A stretch of 64,000 nucleotides of DNA from the NCBI RefSeq assembly GCF_900110915.1, contig NZ_FOFG01000005.1, positions 124,001 to 188,000 on the forward strand, read 5' to 3'. Numbering within the stretch: the stretch's first letter is position 1; every line of letters starts with the position of its first letter. This document shows, piece by piece, positions 8,014 to 16,687 of the stretch. The DNA is from Faunimonas pinastri. GTDB lineage: Bacteria > Pseudomonadota > Alphaproteobacteria > Rhizobiales > Afifellaceae. Under the pieces are notes generated by a model. That model did not search any database. It was not told where the DNA came from and was given only the letters and a program-made list of their open reading frames with translations. The position numbers were made by a program, and so were the translations under genes.

Positions 8014-9279
8014 ATGATCAGACGCTTGCTGCTTGCCACGGCGGTCACCGCCGCCATGCTGGGCTCGGCTCATGCCGACACCACGCTGAAATTGACGGAA
8101 GTCATCACCAGCCCGGAGCGGACGGAAACGCTGAAAGGCATCGTGAAGGGCTTCGAGGACGCCAATCCCGGCGTGCACGTGGAGATCACGTCGCTGCCCT
8201 GGGGGCAGGCCTTCGAGAAGTTCGCCACCATGGTTTCGGCCGGCGACACGCCCGACGTGGTGGAAATGCCCGATCGCTGGCTGTCGCTCTACGCCAATAA
8301 CGGGGCGCTGGAGAGCCTGGAGCCCTATCTCAAGACCTGGGACAACACGGCCGGCCTCAACGACCGCGCGCTGGAAGTCGGCCGCTACGTCAAGAACACC
8401 GCCTACATGCTGCCCTACGGCTTCTATCTCCGGGCGATGTTCTACAACAAGAAGCTCTTCCAGCAGGCCGGCGTGACGGAACCGCCGAAGACGCTGGACG
8501 AGTTCCGTGAGGCGGCCAAGAAGGTCTCCGCCATTCCCGGGAAATCGGGCTACTGCCTGCGCGGCGGCCCCGGCGGCCTCAACGGCTGGATCATGTTCGG
8601 CGCGACGACCGCCGGCAACAACACCTTCTTCAAGCCGGACGGCACCTCCACCATCGCCGATCCGGACTGGGTGAAGGGCCTCGCCTTCCTCGTCGACCTC
8701 TACAAGAACGGCTACGCGCCCAAGGACAGCGTGAACTGGGGCTTCAACGAGATCGTCGCCGGCTTCTATTCCGGCACCTGCGCGATGCTCGACCAGGACC
8801 CGGATGCGCTGATCGCCATCGCCGAACGGATGAAGCCGGACGAGTTCGGCGTCGCGCCCATGCCCAAGGGTCCCTCGGGCAAGGCCTTCCCGACGCTCGG
8901 CTACGCCGGCTGGTCGATGTTCGCCAACAGCAAGAACAAGGACCTCGCCTGGAAGCTGATCTCCACGCTGGACGGGCCCGACGGCAACATCGCCTGGAAC
9001 AAGCGCACCGGCGCGCTGCCGATCTACAAGGCGGCGGAGAAGGACCCCTTCTATGCCGGCGACCAGTTCAGGGGCTGGTTCGCGGAGCTTTCCGACAAGG
9101 ACGTCGTGCCGACGATTATGCCGACCTACCTGAAGGAATTCGCCTTCTTCGCCGATTCCCTGGCGGTGAAGACGACCCAGCAGGCGCTGCTCGGCTCGCT
9201 CGCCCCCGATGCCATGGCCAAGCAGTGGGCGGCCTATCTCACCAAGGCGAAGAAGAAGCAACTCGCCGAAACCAAGTGA
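8014..9279 (+). CDS. ABC transporter extracellular solute-binding protein (family 1, sugar type)
   Basis: A 421-residue periplasmic binding protein. It begins with a Sec signal peptide (MIRRLLLATAVTAAMLGSAHA, cleavage near residue 22) and then shows the MalE/UgpB-like fold: TLKLTEVITSPERTETLKGIVKGFEDANPGV, PDVVEMPDRW and YGFYLRAMFYNKKLF. A strong GGAGGGG ribosome-binding site precedes the ATG. It lies 90 bases after the PLP enzyme and before two MalF/MalG-type permeases. The ligand is probably a carbohydrate or polyol, by family resemblance only. Confidence 0.9.
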   Translation: MIRRLLLATAVTAAMLGSAHADTTLKLTEVITSPERTETLKGIVKGFEDANPGVHVEITSLPWGQAFEKFATMVSAGDTPDVVEMPDRWLSLYANNGALESLEPYLKTWDNTAGLNDRALEVGRYVKNTAYMLPYGFYLRAMFYNKKLFQQAGVTEPPKTLDEFREAAKKVSAIPGKSGYCLRGGPGGLNGWIMFGATTAGNNTFFKPDGTSTIADPDWVKGLAFLVDLYKNGYAPKDSVNWGFNEIVAGFYSGTCAMLDQDPDALIAIAERMKPDEFGVAPMPKGPSGKAFPTLGYAGWSMFANSKNKDLAWKLISTLDGPDGNIAWNKRTGALPIYKAAEKDPFYAGDQFRGWFAELSDKDVVPTIMPTYLKEFAFFADSLAVKTTQQALLGSLAPDAMAKQWAAYLTKAKKKQLAETK

Positions 9280-9285
9280 GACCCG

Positions 9286-9312
9286 GGCCGGCGGGTCAGC
9301 CCGCCGGCCTTT
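9286..9312 (+). terminator. Strong intra-operon hairpin between binding protein and permease
   Basis: A perfect 10-bp stem GGCCGGCGGG / CCCGCCGGCC with a 4-base loop (9286-9309) is followed by TTT. It begins 7 bases after the binding-protein stop codon. In ABC operons such hairpins commonly cause partial termination or protect the upstream mRNA, so that the binding protein exceeds the permeases. Confidence 0.6.
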
Positions 9313-9343
9313 CCCGACCTTCCGTTTTCAAGGAATGCAGCCG

Positions 9344-10282
9344 ATGACCACGACGTCCTGGAACAGGGATGCCGTCCGCCGTTCGGCAACCCCGATGCGC
9401 CGCCGGCTGGCGCGCGTCGCGGAGCCCTATCTCTATATCGCCCCGACGGTGATCCTGATCGTCCTGATCATGCTGGTGCCGCTGGTGATCGGCCTTTCCT
9501 ATGCCTTTCGCGATATCCAGCTGCTCGATCCGTTCAGCGGCGGCTTCATCGGCCTGGACCATTTCCGGACGCTTTGGACGGACGAATCCTTCTGGCAGGC
9601 GATGAAGAACACGGTGCTGTGGACCTTCGCGTCCGTCGCGCTGCAATTCCTGTTCGGCCTGATCCTGGCCCAGCTCCTGAACCGCCCGTTTCCCGGCCGG
9701 CCGGTGATCCAGGCTCTGGTGTTCCTGCCTTGGGCGGTGCCGAGCTTCCTCTCCGGCCTCGACTGGGCGTGGATGTTCAACCCCGTCGTCGGCCCGCTGC
9801 CGCACTGGCTGGCGGCGGTCGGCATCCTCTCCTCGCCGGAGAACATCCTGTCGGATCCCGATCTCGCGATGTGGGGCCCGATCTGCGCCAATGTCTGGTG
9901 GGGCATTCCGTTTTTCGCGATCACCTTGCTGGCCGCCTTGCAGTCGATCCCGTCGGACATGTACGAGGCGGCCGCCATCGACGGCGCGGGTCCGTGGCAG
10001 CGCTTCACGCGCATCACCCTGCCGTTCCTGGCGCCCACGATCGCCATCACCGTGCTGCTGCGCACCGTCTGGGTCGCAAACTTCGCCGACCTGATCGTGG
10101 TGATGACCAATGGCGGCCCGGCAGACCGGACGCAGATCATCTCCAGCTACATCTTCACCCAGGCCTTCCGGCAGCTCGATTTCGGCTACGCCTCGGCCAT
10201 TGCCGTGGTGCTGCTGGTGCTGCTGCTCCTTTACTCCTTCGCGATCCTGGTGCTGCGCCAGGCGATGAGGATCCCGTCATGA
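9344..10282 (+). CDS. ABC transporter permease, MalF-like
   Basis: A 312-residue inner-membrane permease with six predicted membrane helices, the first being LYIAPTVILIVLIMLVPLVIGLSYAF. The cytoplasmic EAA loop (MYEAAAIDGAGPWQRFTRITLP) contacts the ATPase. ATG 9344 is preferred over ATG 9335 because AAGGA at 9330-9334 is 9 bases from 9344 and immediately abuts 9335. It overlaps the next permease by ATGA, so the two are coupled and probably form a heterodimer. Confidence 0.9.
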   Translation: MTTTSWNRDAVRRSATPMRRRLARVAEPYLYIAPTVILIVLIMLVPLVIGLSYAFRDIQLLDPFSGGFIGLDHFRTLWTDESFWQAMKNTVLWTFASVALQFLFGLILAQLLNRPFPGRPVIQALVFLPWAVPSFLSGLDWAWMFNPVVGPLPHWLAAVGILSSPENILSDPDLAMWGPICANVWWGIPFFAITLLAALQSIPSDMYEAAAIDGAGPWQRFTRITLPFLAPTIAITVLLRTVWVANFADLIVVMTNGGPADRTQIISSYIFTQAFRQLDFGYASAIAVVLLVLLLLYSFAILVLRQAMRIPS

Positions 10283-11121
10283 TGGCCCCCGCCCTTCGCC
10301 GCGGCTCCTACTGGACGCTGCATTACGGCCTGCTCGCCATCTATCTCTTCGTGGCACTCTTCCCGCTGTTCTGGCTCCTGAAGGTGTCGGTCACGCCGAA
10401 CGACCTCCTCTACAGCGAGGGCATCCGGCTCTGGCCCTCGCGGGCGACGCTGGAGCATTTCCGCTTCGTGCTGGCCCATAGCGACTTTCCGCTGTTCTTC
10501 CGCAACAGCGTCATCGTCTCCGCCGGAACCGCCATAGCGGTCGCGATCATCGCCTCGCTCTCCGGCTACGCGATGTCGCGCTTCCAGTTTCGGGGCAAGT
10601 TCTGGTTCATCGGCCTGATGCTCATCACCCAGATGTTTCCTCTGGTGATGCTGGTCGCGCCGATCTTCAAGATGTTCTCGCCGCTGGGCCTCACCAACAG
10701 CCTCACCGGCCTGATCATCGTCTACACCGCCTTCAACGTGCCCTTCGCGACCTTCCTGATGCAGTCCTTCTTCGACGGCATCCCGAAGGAACTGGAGGAA
10801 GCGGCCAGCATCGACGGCGCCTCCCGCTTCCGCGCCTTCCGGCAGATCATCCTGCCGCTGACGCTGCCGGGCATCGCGGCCACGCTGGGCTTCGTCTTCA
10901 CCGCCGCCTGGAGCGAATTGCTCTTCGCCCTGATGCTGATTTCCAAGACGGATGCCAGCACCTTCCCGGTCGGGCTCCTGAGCTTCGTCTCCAAGTTCTC
11001 GGTGGATTTCGGGCAGATGATGGCGGCAGGCGTGCTTGCCTTGATCCCGGCCTGCCTCTCCTTCCTGCTGATCCAGCGCTATCTCGTGCAGGGCCTCACC
11101 GCCGGCGCGGTCAAGGGCTGA
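10279..11121 (+). CDS. ABC transporter permease, MalG-like
   Basis: A 280-residue permease with six predicted helices and a well-conserved EAA loop (ELEEAASIDGASRFRAFRQIILP). The start overlaps the MalF-like stop codon. No ATP-binding subunit follows: the next genes are on the opposite strand. The system must therefore borrow an ATPase encoded elsewhere, as known for MsiK-type shared ATPases, or its own ATPase gene has been lost. Confidence 0.9.
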   Translation: MMAPALRRGSYWTLHYGLLAIYLFVALFPLFWLLKVSVTPNDLLYSEGIRLWPSRATLEHFRFVLAHSDFPLFFRNSVIVSAGTAIAVAIIASLSGYAMSRFQFRGKFWFIGLMLITQMFPLVMLVAPIFKMFSPLGLTNSLTGLIIVYTAFNVPFATFLMQSFFDGIPKELEEAASIDGASRFRAFRQIILPLTLPGIAATLGFVFTAAWSELLFALMLISKTDASTFPVGLLSFVSKFSVDFGQMMAAGVLALIPACLSFLLIQRYLVQGLTAGAVKG

Positions 11122-11145
11122 CATGGCCGAGGGCTGACGTGCGGA

Positions 11146-11859
11146 TCACGGCTTTCGCGTCGTGATCCACCCGCCCCAGAACAGGCTTGAGAAGAAGAGG
11201 AGCGGCGGCGCGAACCCCGCTTCGTCCAGGAGGTGCGCCACCTCCTCCTCGGAGGCGGGCGGATCCGCGCCCTGCAGGATGCGGCCGAGCTTCGCCTTCA
11301 CGGCCTCCTCGTCCGCGCCGTGCATGCGCCAGCGCTCGCCCCAAGCCGCCAGAAGCAGCGGCCGCGAGGCGTAGGCACCGCGATTTCCGGCCAGGATCAG
11401 CGGCGCACCGGCCGGCAGTCGCGCGGCGAGCGCCTTGAGGATCTCCAGTTTCGCCGCCCGGCCCGGCAGATGGTGGAGTACGCCGATCAGCGTCGCGGCA
11501 TCGAAACGCTCCGCCGCACCCAGATCTTCGATCCGGCCCGCGTGAAACGTCACGCGCTCGTCGAGCCCCGCCTCCCCGACCGCCTCACGCGCGAGGCCGA
11601 GCATGGCCGGGGCAGGGTCGACGGCGGTGAAGCGCCAGCCCTGTTGCTGCGGCGCGGCGGTCAGGATCTCCTGCGCGGTCCCGCCGGCGCCGCCGATGAG
11701 GATGCGTGCCTCGCCGCCTCGCCCCAGCGCTGCGGCGAGAATGCAGGCGGCCAGTTCGTGACAGGCATCGTAGCCGGCCAGCGCGATACGGCTCTGCACG
11801 GCATATTCGGCCGCGCGTCCCGTATCGAACTTAGCCGCGGACGCGTCCGCCATGCTCAC
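11146..11859 (-). CDS. Class I SAM-dependent methyltransferase
   Basis: A 237-residue Rossmann-fold methyltransferase. Motif I reads ARILIGGAGGTAQEIL, motif II FTAVDPAPAMLGLARE, and motif IV FDAATLIGVLHHL. The substrate is unknown. The first possible start is GTG at 11859, overlapping the stop codon of the upstream methyltransferase gene (GTGA); ATG 11853 is two codons in. The overlap implies translational coupling to a second methyltransferase that appears frameshifted. Confidence 0.8.
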   Translation of the reverse strand: MSMADASAAKFDTGRAAEYAVQSRIALAGYDACHELAACILAAALGRGGEARILIGGAGGTAQEILTAAPQQQGWRFTAVDPAPAMLGLAREAVGEAGLDERVTFHAGRIEDLGAAERFDAATLIGVLHHLPGRAAKLEILKALAARLPAGAPLILAGNRGAYASRPLLLAAWGERWRMHGADEEAVKAKLGRILQGADPPASEEEVAHLLDEAGFAPPLLFFSSLFWGGWITTRKP

Positions 11860-12618
11860 GCCGCCACCGCCTCGATCATGACGACGTCGAGCATGAAGGA
11901 ACCGTCCTCCTCAATGGCGAAATGCGCGCGGACCTCCGCCGACGCGGCCGCCTGCAGGGCACGGATGGCGGCGACATGCAGTTCCGGCGTCCGGATGCGG
12001 GCGACCCAGACAGGGAAATCCATGCGCACCTGCCAGGTCCGGCAGGTCCGCACCTCGAAGCCGCAGCGACCGAGCGCCGCCTGCCATTCCGCCGCCGAAT
12101 AATCGCGGGCATGCGAGGTATCCCGCAGCAGTTCCACCGCCTGCAGATACGTGTCGAGAAGCGGCGGCCGGAGCGCAGGCATCGATAAAGACGGCGGGCG
12201 CTCCCGGCCCCAGCACGCGGCGAGCCTGCCGCAGTCCTCCCTCGAAATCGCGCCAGTGATGGGCGGAATAGCGGCAGGCGAGGAAGTCGAACGCGCCGTC
12301 GCCGAAGGGCAATCTCTCGGCCGGAGCCTCCGCGGTGCGGAGATTGGTCAGTCCGCGCTCCGCCGCCGTGTCCGCGACGGCCGCCAGCATGTCGGGCGAA
12401 AGGTCGGCTGCCGTCACCTCTCGCGCATGCCGCGCCAGGAGGTAGGCGACATGGCCGCCGCCGGTGCCCAGGTCGAGCGCCCGCGCCGGAGCCGCCCTCT
12501 CGACGATCGCCGCCAGCGCGTCGAGATCCGCGCCGCCGGCATGGACCGCGCTCTCCACATAGGCCCGCGCCTGCGGCCCGAATTGTTCCTGCACCAGGGT
12601 GCGATGTTGTCTGGACAA
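11856..12618 (-). pseudogene. Frameshifted class I SAM-dependent methyltransferase
   Basis: The first part (12618 to about 12170) encodes a UbiE-like methyltransferase: LVQEQFGPQARAYVESAVH, motif I ALDLGTGGGHVAYLLA, FDFLACRYSAHHW and LRQARRVLGPGAPAVFIDACAP. The reading then shifts. The conserved continuation (PPLLDTYLQAVELLRDTSHARDYSAAEWQ) is found in another frame from about 12175 down to 11856. One extra base, or two missing, in the GC-rich run near 12160-12172 restores a protein of normal length. This may be a true pseudogene or a sequencing error. TTG 12618 has GGAGG upstream and gives the usual family start. Confidence 0.75.
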
Positions 12619-12712
12619 AGCTGTTTCCTCCACGTCTCAGCGGAGAATGCCCGACCCGAAGCCCCTTACAAGATGCGCATTTATGCTGGTATAACCGACA
12701 CCCGGCTGCCGC

Positions 12713-13516
12713 TTACCCCTCCTTTCGCGAGGGCGACACCAGCATGGTCAGCCGGAAGTCCTCGTGGCCGGCGAGTTCGAACGTCACCTGCTCGAAGCGG
12801 AGAAAACCATCGACCGGATGACGGAACGTGCGTGCGCCGCCTTCGCGGGCGAGCACGCCGTGCTCGGCCCAGAACTGCGCGAATTCCGGGCTTTCCCGAT
12901 GCAGCGCCTCGATCTGCGCCCGCAATGCCCGGTCATCGGGATGCAGACCGCAGGCGGCGCGAAACTCCGCCGTGATGCGCCGCGCCCGCCGCTCCCAGTC
13001 GTCGATCAGCGACCGTGCGGTGGGCTCCAGGAACAGGAAGCGCAGGAGGTTCGGCTGCTCCGGCCGGTCCAGCCAGCCGGGAAAGAGACGCCCCGCTCCC
13101 GCATTCCAGGCCCGCGCATTCCACTCGCGGTCGAGAATATAGGCCGGGCACGATATGGCATGGACGGCAGCCGCCGCCGCTTCCGGCAGCGGCTCGCCGG
13201 GCTGACCGTCGTGATCCGGGTCGCGCCTGCCCGCAATCTCGAAGAGATAGGCGCGTTCGGCCCGGCTGAGGCGAAGCGCCCGCGCCAGCCGCGCCAGGGC
13301 GGGGGCTGAAGCGGCAACATCGCGCCCCTGCTCGATCCATGTGTACCACGTGACGCTGAGGCCGCAGAGCTGCGCCGCCTCCTCCCGCCGCAGGCCCGGC
13401 GTGCGCCGTCGTCCGCCCGGAGCGATGCCCACCATCTCGGGCGCGCACTTCTCCCGCTGCGCCCGGACGAACTCCCCCAACTCGCGCCGCTGCCGGGGCG
13501 TCAGAACTCCCGTCAT
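12713..13516 (-). CDS. XRE-family regulator with MmyB-like ligand-binding domain
   Basis: A 267-residue regulator. The N-terminal helix-turn-helix (RRRTPGLRREEAAQLCGLSVTWYTWIEQGRDV) is followed by the MmyB-like sensor domain (about residues 100-255) with DREWNARAWNAGAGRLF and NLLRFLFLEPTARSLIDDWERRARR. Such proteins often control neighbouring oxidoreductase or methyltransferase genes. Here it lies upstream of, and on the same strand as, the two methyltransferases. The inducer is unknown. Confidence 0.88.
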   Translation of the reverse strand: MTGVLTPRQRRELGEFVRAQREKCAPEMVGIAPGGRRRTPGLRREEAAQLCGLSVTWYTWIEQGRDVAASAPALARLARALRLSRAERAYLFEIAGRRDPDHDGQPGEPLPEAAAAAVHAISCPAYILDREWNARAWNAGAGRLFPGWLDRPEQPNLLRFLFLEPTARSLIDDWERRARRITAEFRAACGLHPDDRALRAQIEALHRESPEFAQFWAEHGVLAREGGARTFRHPVDGFLRFEQVTFELAGHEDFRLTMLVSPSRKEG

Positions 13517-13704
13517 GCCGCCCTCCGCATCTCGGCTGCCCGGAACTTCCTACTCCCGGAACCCGGGCGGGAGAAGCGTCCGGAGAAACATGGACGATGG
13601 AGCCATCCGCATCACGCGGTTACGCGCAGGCGGGACTTATACGCTCGCTGAATGGAAGAAGGGCCGCACCGGCCCGGATCGAAATAACAAAGCCCGAAAA
13701 CGAC

Positions 13705-13726
13705 AAAAGCCGCGGTGAACCGCGGC
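13705..13726 (-). terminator. Rho-independent terminator of tRNA-Gly
   Basis: On the minus strand a 7-bp stem GCCGCGG / CCGCGGC with loop TTCA is followed by TTTTG. It starts 17 bases after the tRNA 3' end. Confidence 0.75.
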
Positions 13727-13742
13727 CTTTGTGGAAGTAAAC

Positions 13743-13817
13743 TGGAGCGGGCGAAGGGATTCGAACCCTCGACCCCAACCTTGGCAAGGTTGTGCTCTAC
13801 CCCTGAGCTACACCCGC
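13743..13817 (-). tRNA. tRNA-Gly (anticodon GCC)
   Basis: A 75-base tRNA with CCA encoded (13743-13745). The acceptor stem GCGGGTG / CGCCCGC, D arm TAGCTCAGGGGTAGAGCA, anticodon loop TTGCCAA (GCC) and T arm GAGGGTTCGAATCCCTTC are all present. It is divergent from the prolyl-tRNA editing gene. Confidence 0.96.
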
Positions 13818-13946
13818 TCGAACCAGCCTCTCGGCCAGCGCGGCTGTATATGACGCAAGCCGGACGGGATTGCAACAGGGTTGTTGAGCCCTGATTGTGG
13901 ATTTTTTCACGAGGGCGATTTTCGCCCGCGCCGCCAAGGAGACCGC

Positions 13947-14486
13947 ATGACAGACACCCTCACGACCGGCGCGCCGACCTCTCCGGCCCTTGCGACAAGA
14001 GCCGGCCTCTTCGCCTTTCTCGATCGCCTCGGGATTTCGACCAGCACGATCGAGCATCCGCCGCTCCACACCGTGGCCGAATCGCAGGCGCTTCGCGGCA
14101 CGATCTCCGGCGGTCATTCCAAGAACCTGTTTCTCAAGGACGCCAAGGGCGAACTCTTTCTGCTGGTCGCGGAGGAGGACCGGCCGATCGACATGAAGAC
14201 GCTGCACAAGCGCATCGGTTCGGCGCGGCTTTCCTTCGGCAAGCCGGAGCTGATGGCGGAAGTGCTGGGCGTGCAGCCGGGGTCCGTGACGCCCTTCGCG
14301 GCGCTCTGCGACACGGAAAAGCGCGTCACGATCTTTCTGGAAGCGGGCCTCATGGCGCATGAGGTCATGAACTTCCACCCGCTGGAGAACACCGCGACCA
14401 CCACCATCCGCCGCGACGATCTCCTGGCGTTCCTGCGGGCGACGGGCCACGAGCCCCACATCGTCGACGTCTCCACCGAGATCTGA
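13947..14486 (+). CDS. Prolyl-tRNA editing protein, ProX/YbaK-like
   Basis: A 179-residue YbaK/aminoacyl-tRNA-synthetase-associated domain protein. Free-standing members hydrolyse mischarged tRNAs such as Ala-tRNA(Pro). The conserved features are HPPLHTVAESQALRG, GGHSKNLFLKDAKGELFLLVAEEDRPIDMK and the glycine-containing GVQPGSVTPFAAL. AAGGAG lies 6 bases before ATG 13947. It stands alone, divergent from tRNA-Gly. The amino-acid specificity is inferred from closest family resemblance. Confidence 0.88.
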   Translation: MTDTLTTGAPTSPALATRAGLFAFLDRLGISTSTIEHPPLHTVAESQALRGTISGGHSKNLFLKDAKGELFLLVAEEDRPIDMKTLHKRIGSARLSFGKPELMAEVLGVQPGSVTPFAALCDTEKRVTIFLEAGLMAHEVMNFHPLENTATTTIRRDDLLAFLRATGHEPHIVDVSTEI

Positions 14487-14574
14487 ACGGTTCAACCGCC
14501 CCGGGCGGACGGAAAGGGTTTGCTTTGCCGGCAAGGCACGCCAAATAAGGGTCACAGGATTTCAGGGGACCGCG

Positions 14575-15579
14575 ATGGGCGTCGACGATTTGATCTTCGG
14601 GCAGAACAGGAAGCCGGGCGGAGCGACCGCTTCCGCCCCCGCCGGCTTCGGTGCGCGGCCGGGGCAAACCGGCGCTGCCGCTCCCGCCGGCGGTGCGGGT
14701 GGCGATCTCATCCGCGAAACCACCACGCAGAGCTTCCGCGCCGACGTGCTGGAGCCGTCGATGAGCGTGCCGGTGCTTGTCGATTTCTGGGCGCCCTGGT
14801 GCGGACCTTGCCGGCAGCTCACGCCGGTCATCGAAAAGGCCGTGAAGGCCGCTGGGGGCCGCGTGCGGCTGGTTAAGATGAACATCGACGATCACCCGGA
14901 AATCGCCGGGCAGCTCGGCATCCAGTCGATTCCCGCCGTCATCGCCTTCAAGGACGGGCAGCCGCTCGACGGCTTCATGGGCGCCCTGCCGGAAAGCCAG
15001 GTCAGCGCCTTCATCGACCGCATTTCCGGGCCCGGCGAAGCCGACGGGTCGGCCGATATCGAGGCGGCGCTGCAGCAGGCGTCCGATCTCCTGGCCGCCA
15101 AGGACTACCCGAATGCCGCCGGCCTCTTCGGAGGCATCCTGCAGGCCGATCCGGAAAACACCGGGGCGCTGGCCGGCCTCGTCCGCTGCTTCATCGCGCT
15201 GGGCGAACTGGAACAGGCAAGCGCGCTGCTTTCGCAGGCCCCGGAGGGGTCCGACAAGGATCCTTCGCTGATCGCCGCCCGCACCGCGCTGGAACTGGCG
15301 GAGGGCGCGGCCCATCTCGGCCTGCCCGCCGATCTCCAGCGCCGGCTCGAGGCCGATCCCGACGACCACCAGACCCGCTACGATCTCGCCCTCGCCCTGA
15401 ACGCCCACGGCAACCGGACGGAAGCGGCCGACCAGCTGCTCACCATCATCCGTCGCGACCGCGCCTGGAACGACGAGGCCGCCCGCAAGCAGCTCGTCAC
15501 CCTGTTCGAGGCGTGGGGCCCGAAGGATCCCGCAACCCTGAAGGGGCGCCAGCGCCTGTCGTCCCTGCTGTTTGCCTGA
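14575..15579 (+). CDS. Thioredoxin/TPR co-chaperone, YbbN-like
   Basis: A 334-residue protein with a Gly/Ala/Pro-rich N-terminus (residues 12-45) and a thioredoxin domain (about 48-150) that retains an intact WCGPC active site (C76, C79). The helical C-terminal half contains tetratricopeptide-like repeats (about 165-330). In YbbN/CnoX relatives the thioredoxin-plus-TPR layout serves a holdase function linked to GroEL; many of those lack the full CxxC, but here it is complete. The LON-domain and Trm112 genes follow closely on the same strand. Confidence 0.88.
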   Translation: MGVDDLIFGQNRKPGGATASAPAGFGARPGQTGAAAPAGGAGGDLIRETTTQSFRADVLEPSMSVPVLVDFWAPWCGPCRQLTPVIEKAVKAAGGRVRLVKMNIDDHPEIAGQLGIQSIPAVIAFKDGQPLDGFMGALPESQVSAFIDRISGPGEADGSADIEAALQQASDLLAAKDYPNAAGLFGGILQADPENTGALAGLVRCFIALGELEQASALLSQAPEGSDKDPSLIAARTALELAEGAAHLGLPADLQRRLEADPDDHQTRYDLALALNAHGNRTEAADQLLTIIRRDRAWNDEAARKQLVTLFEAWGPKDPATLKGRQRLSSLLFA

Positions 15580-15594
15580 GGATCTCCAGCAGCC

Positions 15595-16278
15595 ATGACG
15601 GTGATGGCCGGCAACAAGCGCTACGAGCACCCCACGGACCTTCCGGCCGAGGTGCCCGTCTTTCCCCTGTCCGGAGCCTTGCTGCTGCCGAACGGGCAGA
15701 TGCCGCTGAACGTCTTCGAGCCGCGCTATGTCGAGATGATCGACACGGTGATGGCGGGCGAACGGCTGATCGGCATGGTGCAGCCCCGGCTCGGGCGCGC
15801 TCCCGCCGGAGGCGGGGGCGTTGCGGGTGAGCTCTGCGAGATCGGCTGTCTCGGCCGCATCACGCAACTGGCGGAAAGCGGCGACGGCCGCTATCTCGTG
15901 ACGCTTTCCGGCGTCACCCGCTTCCGGCTTCGCGGCGAGGTCGCCTCGGGCCGGCCTTTCCGCTGCTTCAAGGTATCCACGGACGGGTTCCGCGACCTGG
16001 AAGAGCCGCGCGAGGGCGAGGACAAGGTGAACCGGCCGCTGCTGCTGGCCACGTTCCGCGCCTATCTCGATTCCGAAGGCCTCGAGGCGGATTGGGAAAG
16101 CGTCGACCGCGCATCCAATGCCGGCCTGGTCACCGCGCTTTCCATGATGAGTCCGTGGGGCCCGGCGGACAAGCAGGTGCTTCTGGAGGCGCCCGATCAT
16201 GCCGCCCGGGCGAACGCCTTGATCGCGATGACGCAGTTCGCGCTGGCCGGCGGGGAAGAGGGCGCGGCGCTTCAGTGA
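15595..16278 (+). CDS. LON peptidase substrate-binding domain protein
   Basis: A 227-residue stand-alone LON N-terminal (PUA-like) domain with no ATPase or protease part. Typical motifs are [64 protein letters not shown] and [21 protein letters not shown]. The start may be ATG 15595 or 15604; neither has a strong ribosome-binding site. It begins 15 bases after the thioredoxin-like gene, so it is probably cotranscribed. Confidence 0.88.
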   Translation: MTVMAGNKRYEHPTDLPAEVPVFPLSGALLLPNGQMPLNVFEPRYVEMIDTVMAGERLIGMVQPRLGRAPAGGGGVAGELCEIGCLGRITQLAESGDGRYLVTLSGVTRFRLRGEVASGRPFRCFKVSTDGFRDLEEPREGEDKVNRPLLLATFRAYLDSEGLEADWESVDRASNAGLVTALSMMSPWGPADKQVLLEAPDHAARANALIAMTQFALAGGEEGAALQ

Positions 16279-16336
16279 GCGCCATCGCGCTCGCGTGCGA
16301 CCGCGGCGGCCCCAATCGCAAACCCATGAGGAACCC

Positions 16337-16597
16337 ATGAGCGATCACACCCCGGACGCCGCCCCTTCCGAAGCTTCCGGGCCGGAGAGTGCCGCGCCCG
16401 CCAGTTTCGGGCGACAGAATCGTCAGGTCGATCCCAAGCTTCTGGAGATCCTGGTCTGTCCGCTGACCAAGACCACGCTGGAATACGACCGCGAGGCGCA
16501 GGAGCTGATCAGTCGCGCGGCCAAGCTTGCTTTCCCCATCCGCGACGGCATCCCGATCCTCCTGGAGGAAGAGGCTCGCCCGCTGGCGGAAGACTGA
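16337..16597 (+). CDS. Trm112 family protein
   Basis: An 86-residue protein. Its C-terminal 55 residues form the Trm112 / YcaR-like domain ([21 protein letters not shown], then [25 protein letters not shown]). Only one cysteine of the usual zinc set is visible (VCPLT). A disordered Ala/Pro/Ser-rich N-terminus precedes it. ATG 16337 has GAGGA upstream. It closes a likely three-gene transcript starting at 14575. Confidence 0.88.
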   Translation: MSDHTPDAAPSEASGPESAAPASFGRQNRQVDPKLLEILVCPLTKTTLEYDREAQELISRAAKLAFPIRDGIPILLEEEARPLAED

Positions 16598-16687
16598 CGC
16601 AACGCTGCCGTGACGCCGCCGGGGGACTCCTTCGGGAACTTCGGACGGTTTCGACCGTTCGGCACCGGTTGAACATGGGAGCATGTC

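Noticed and set aside
6508-9261. A 917-codon open frame antisense to the regulator, lyase and binding-protein genes
   Set aside because: It spans three well-supported genes on the plus strand and has no recognisable domain; a GC-driven shadow.
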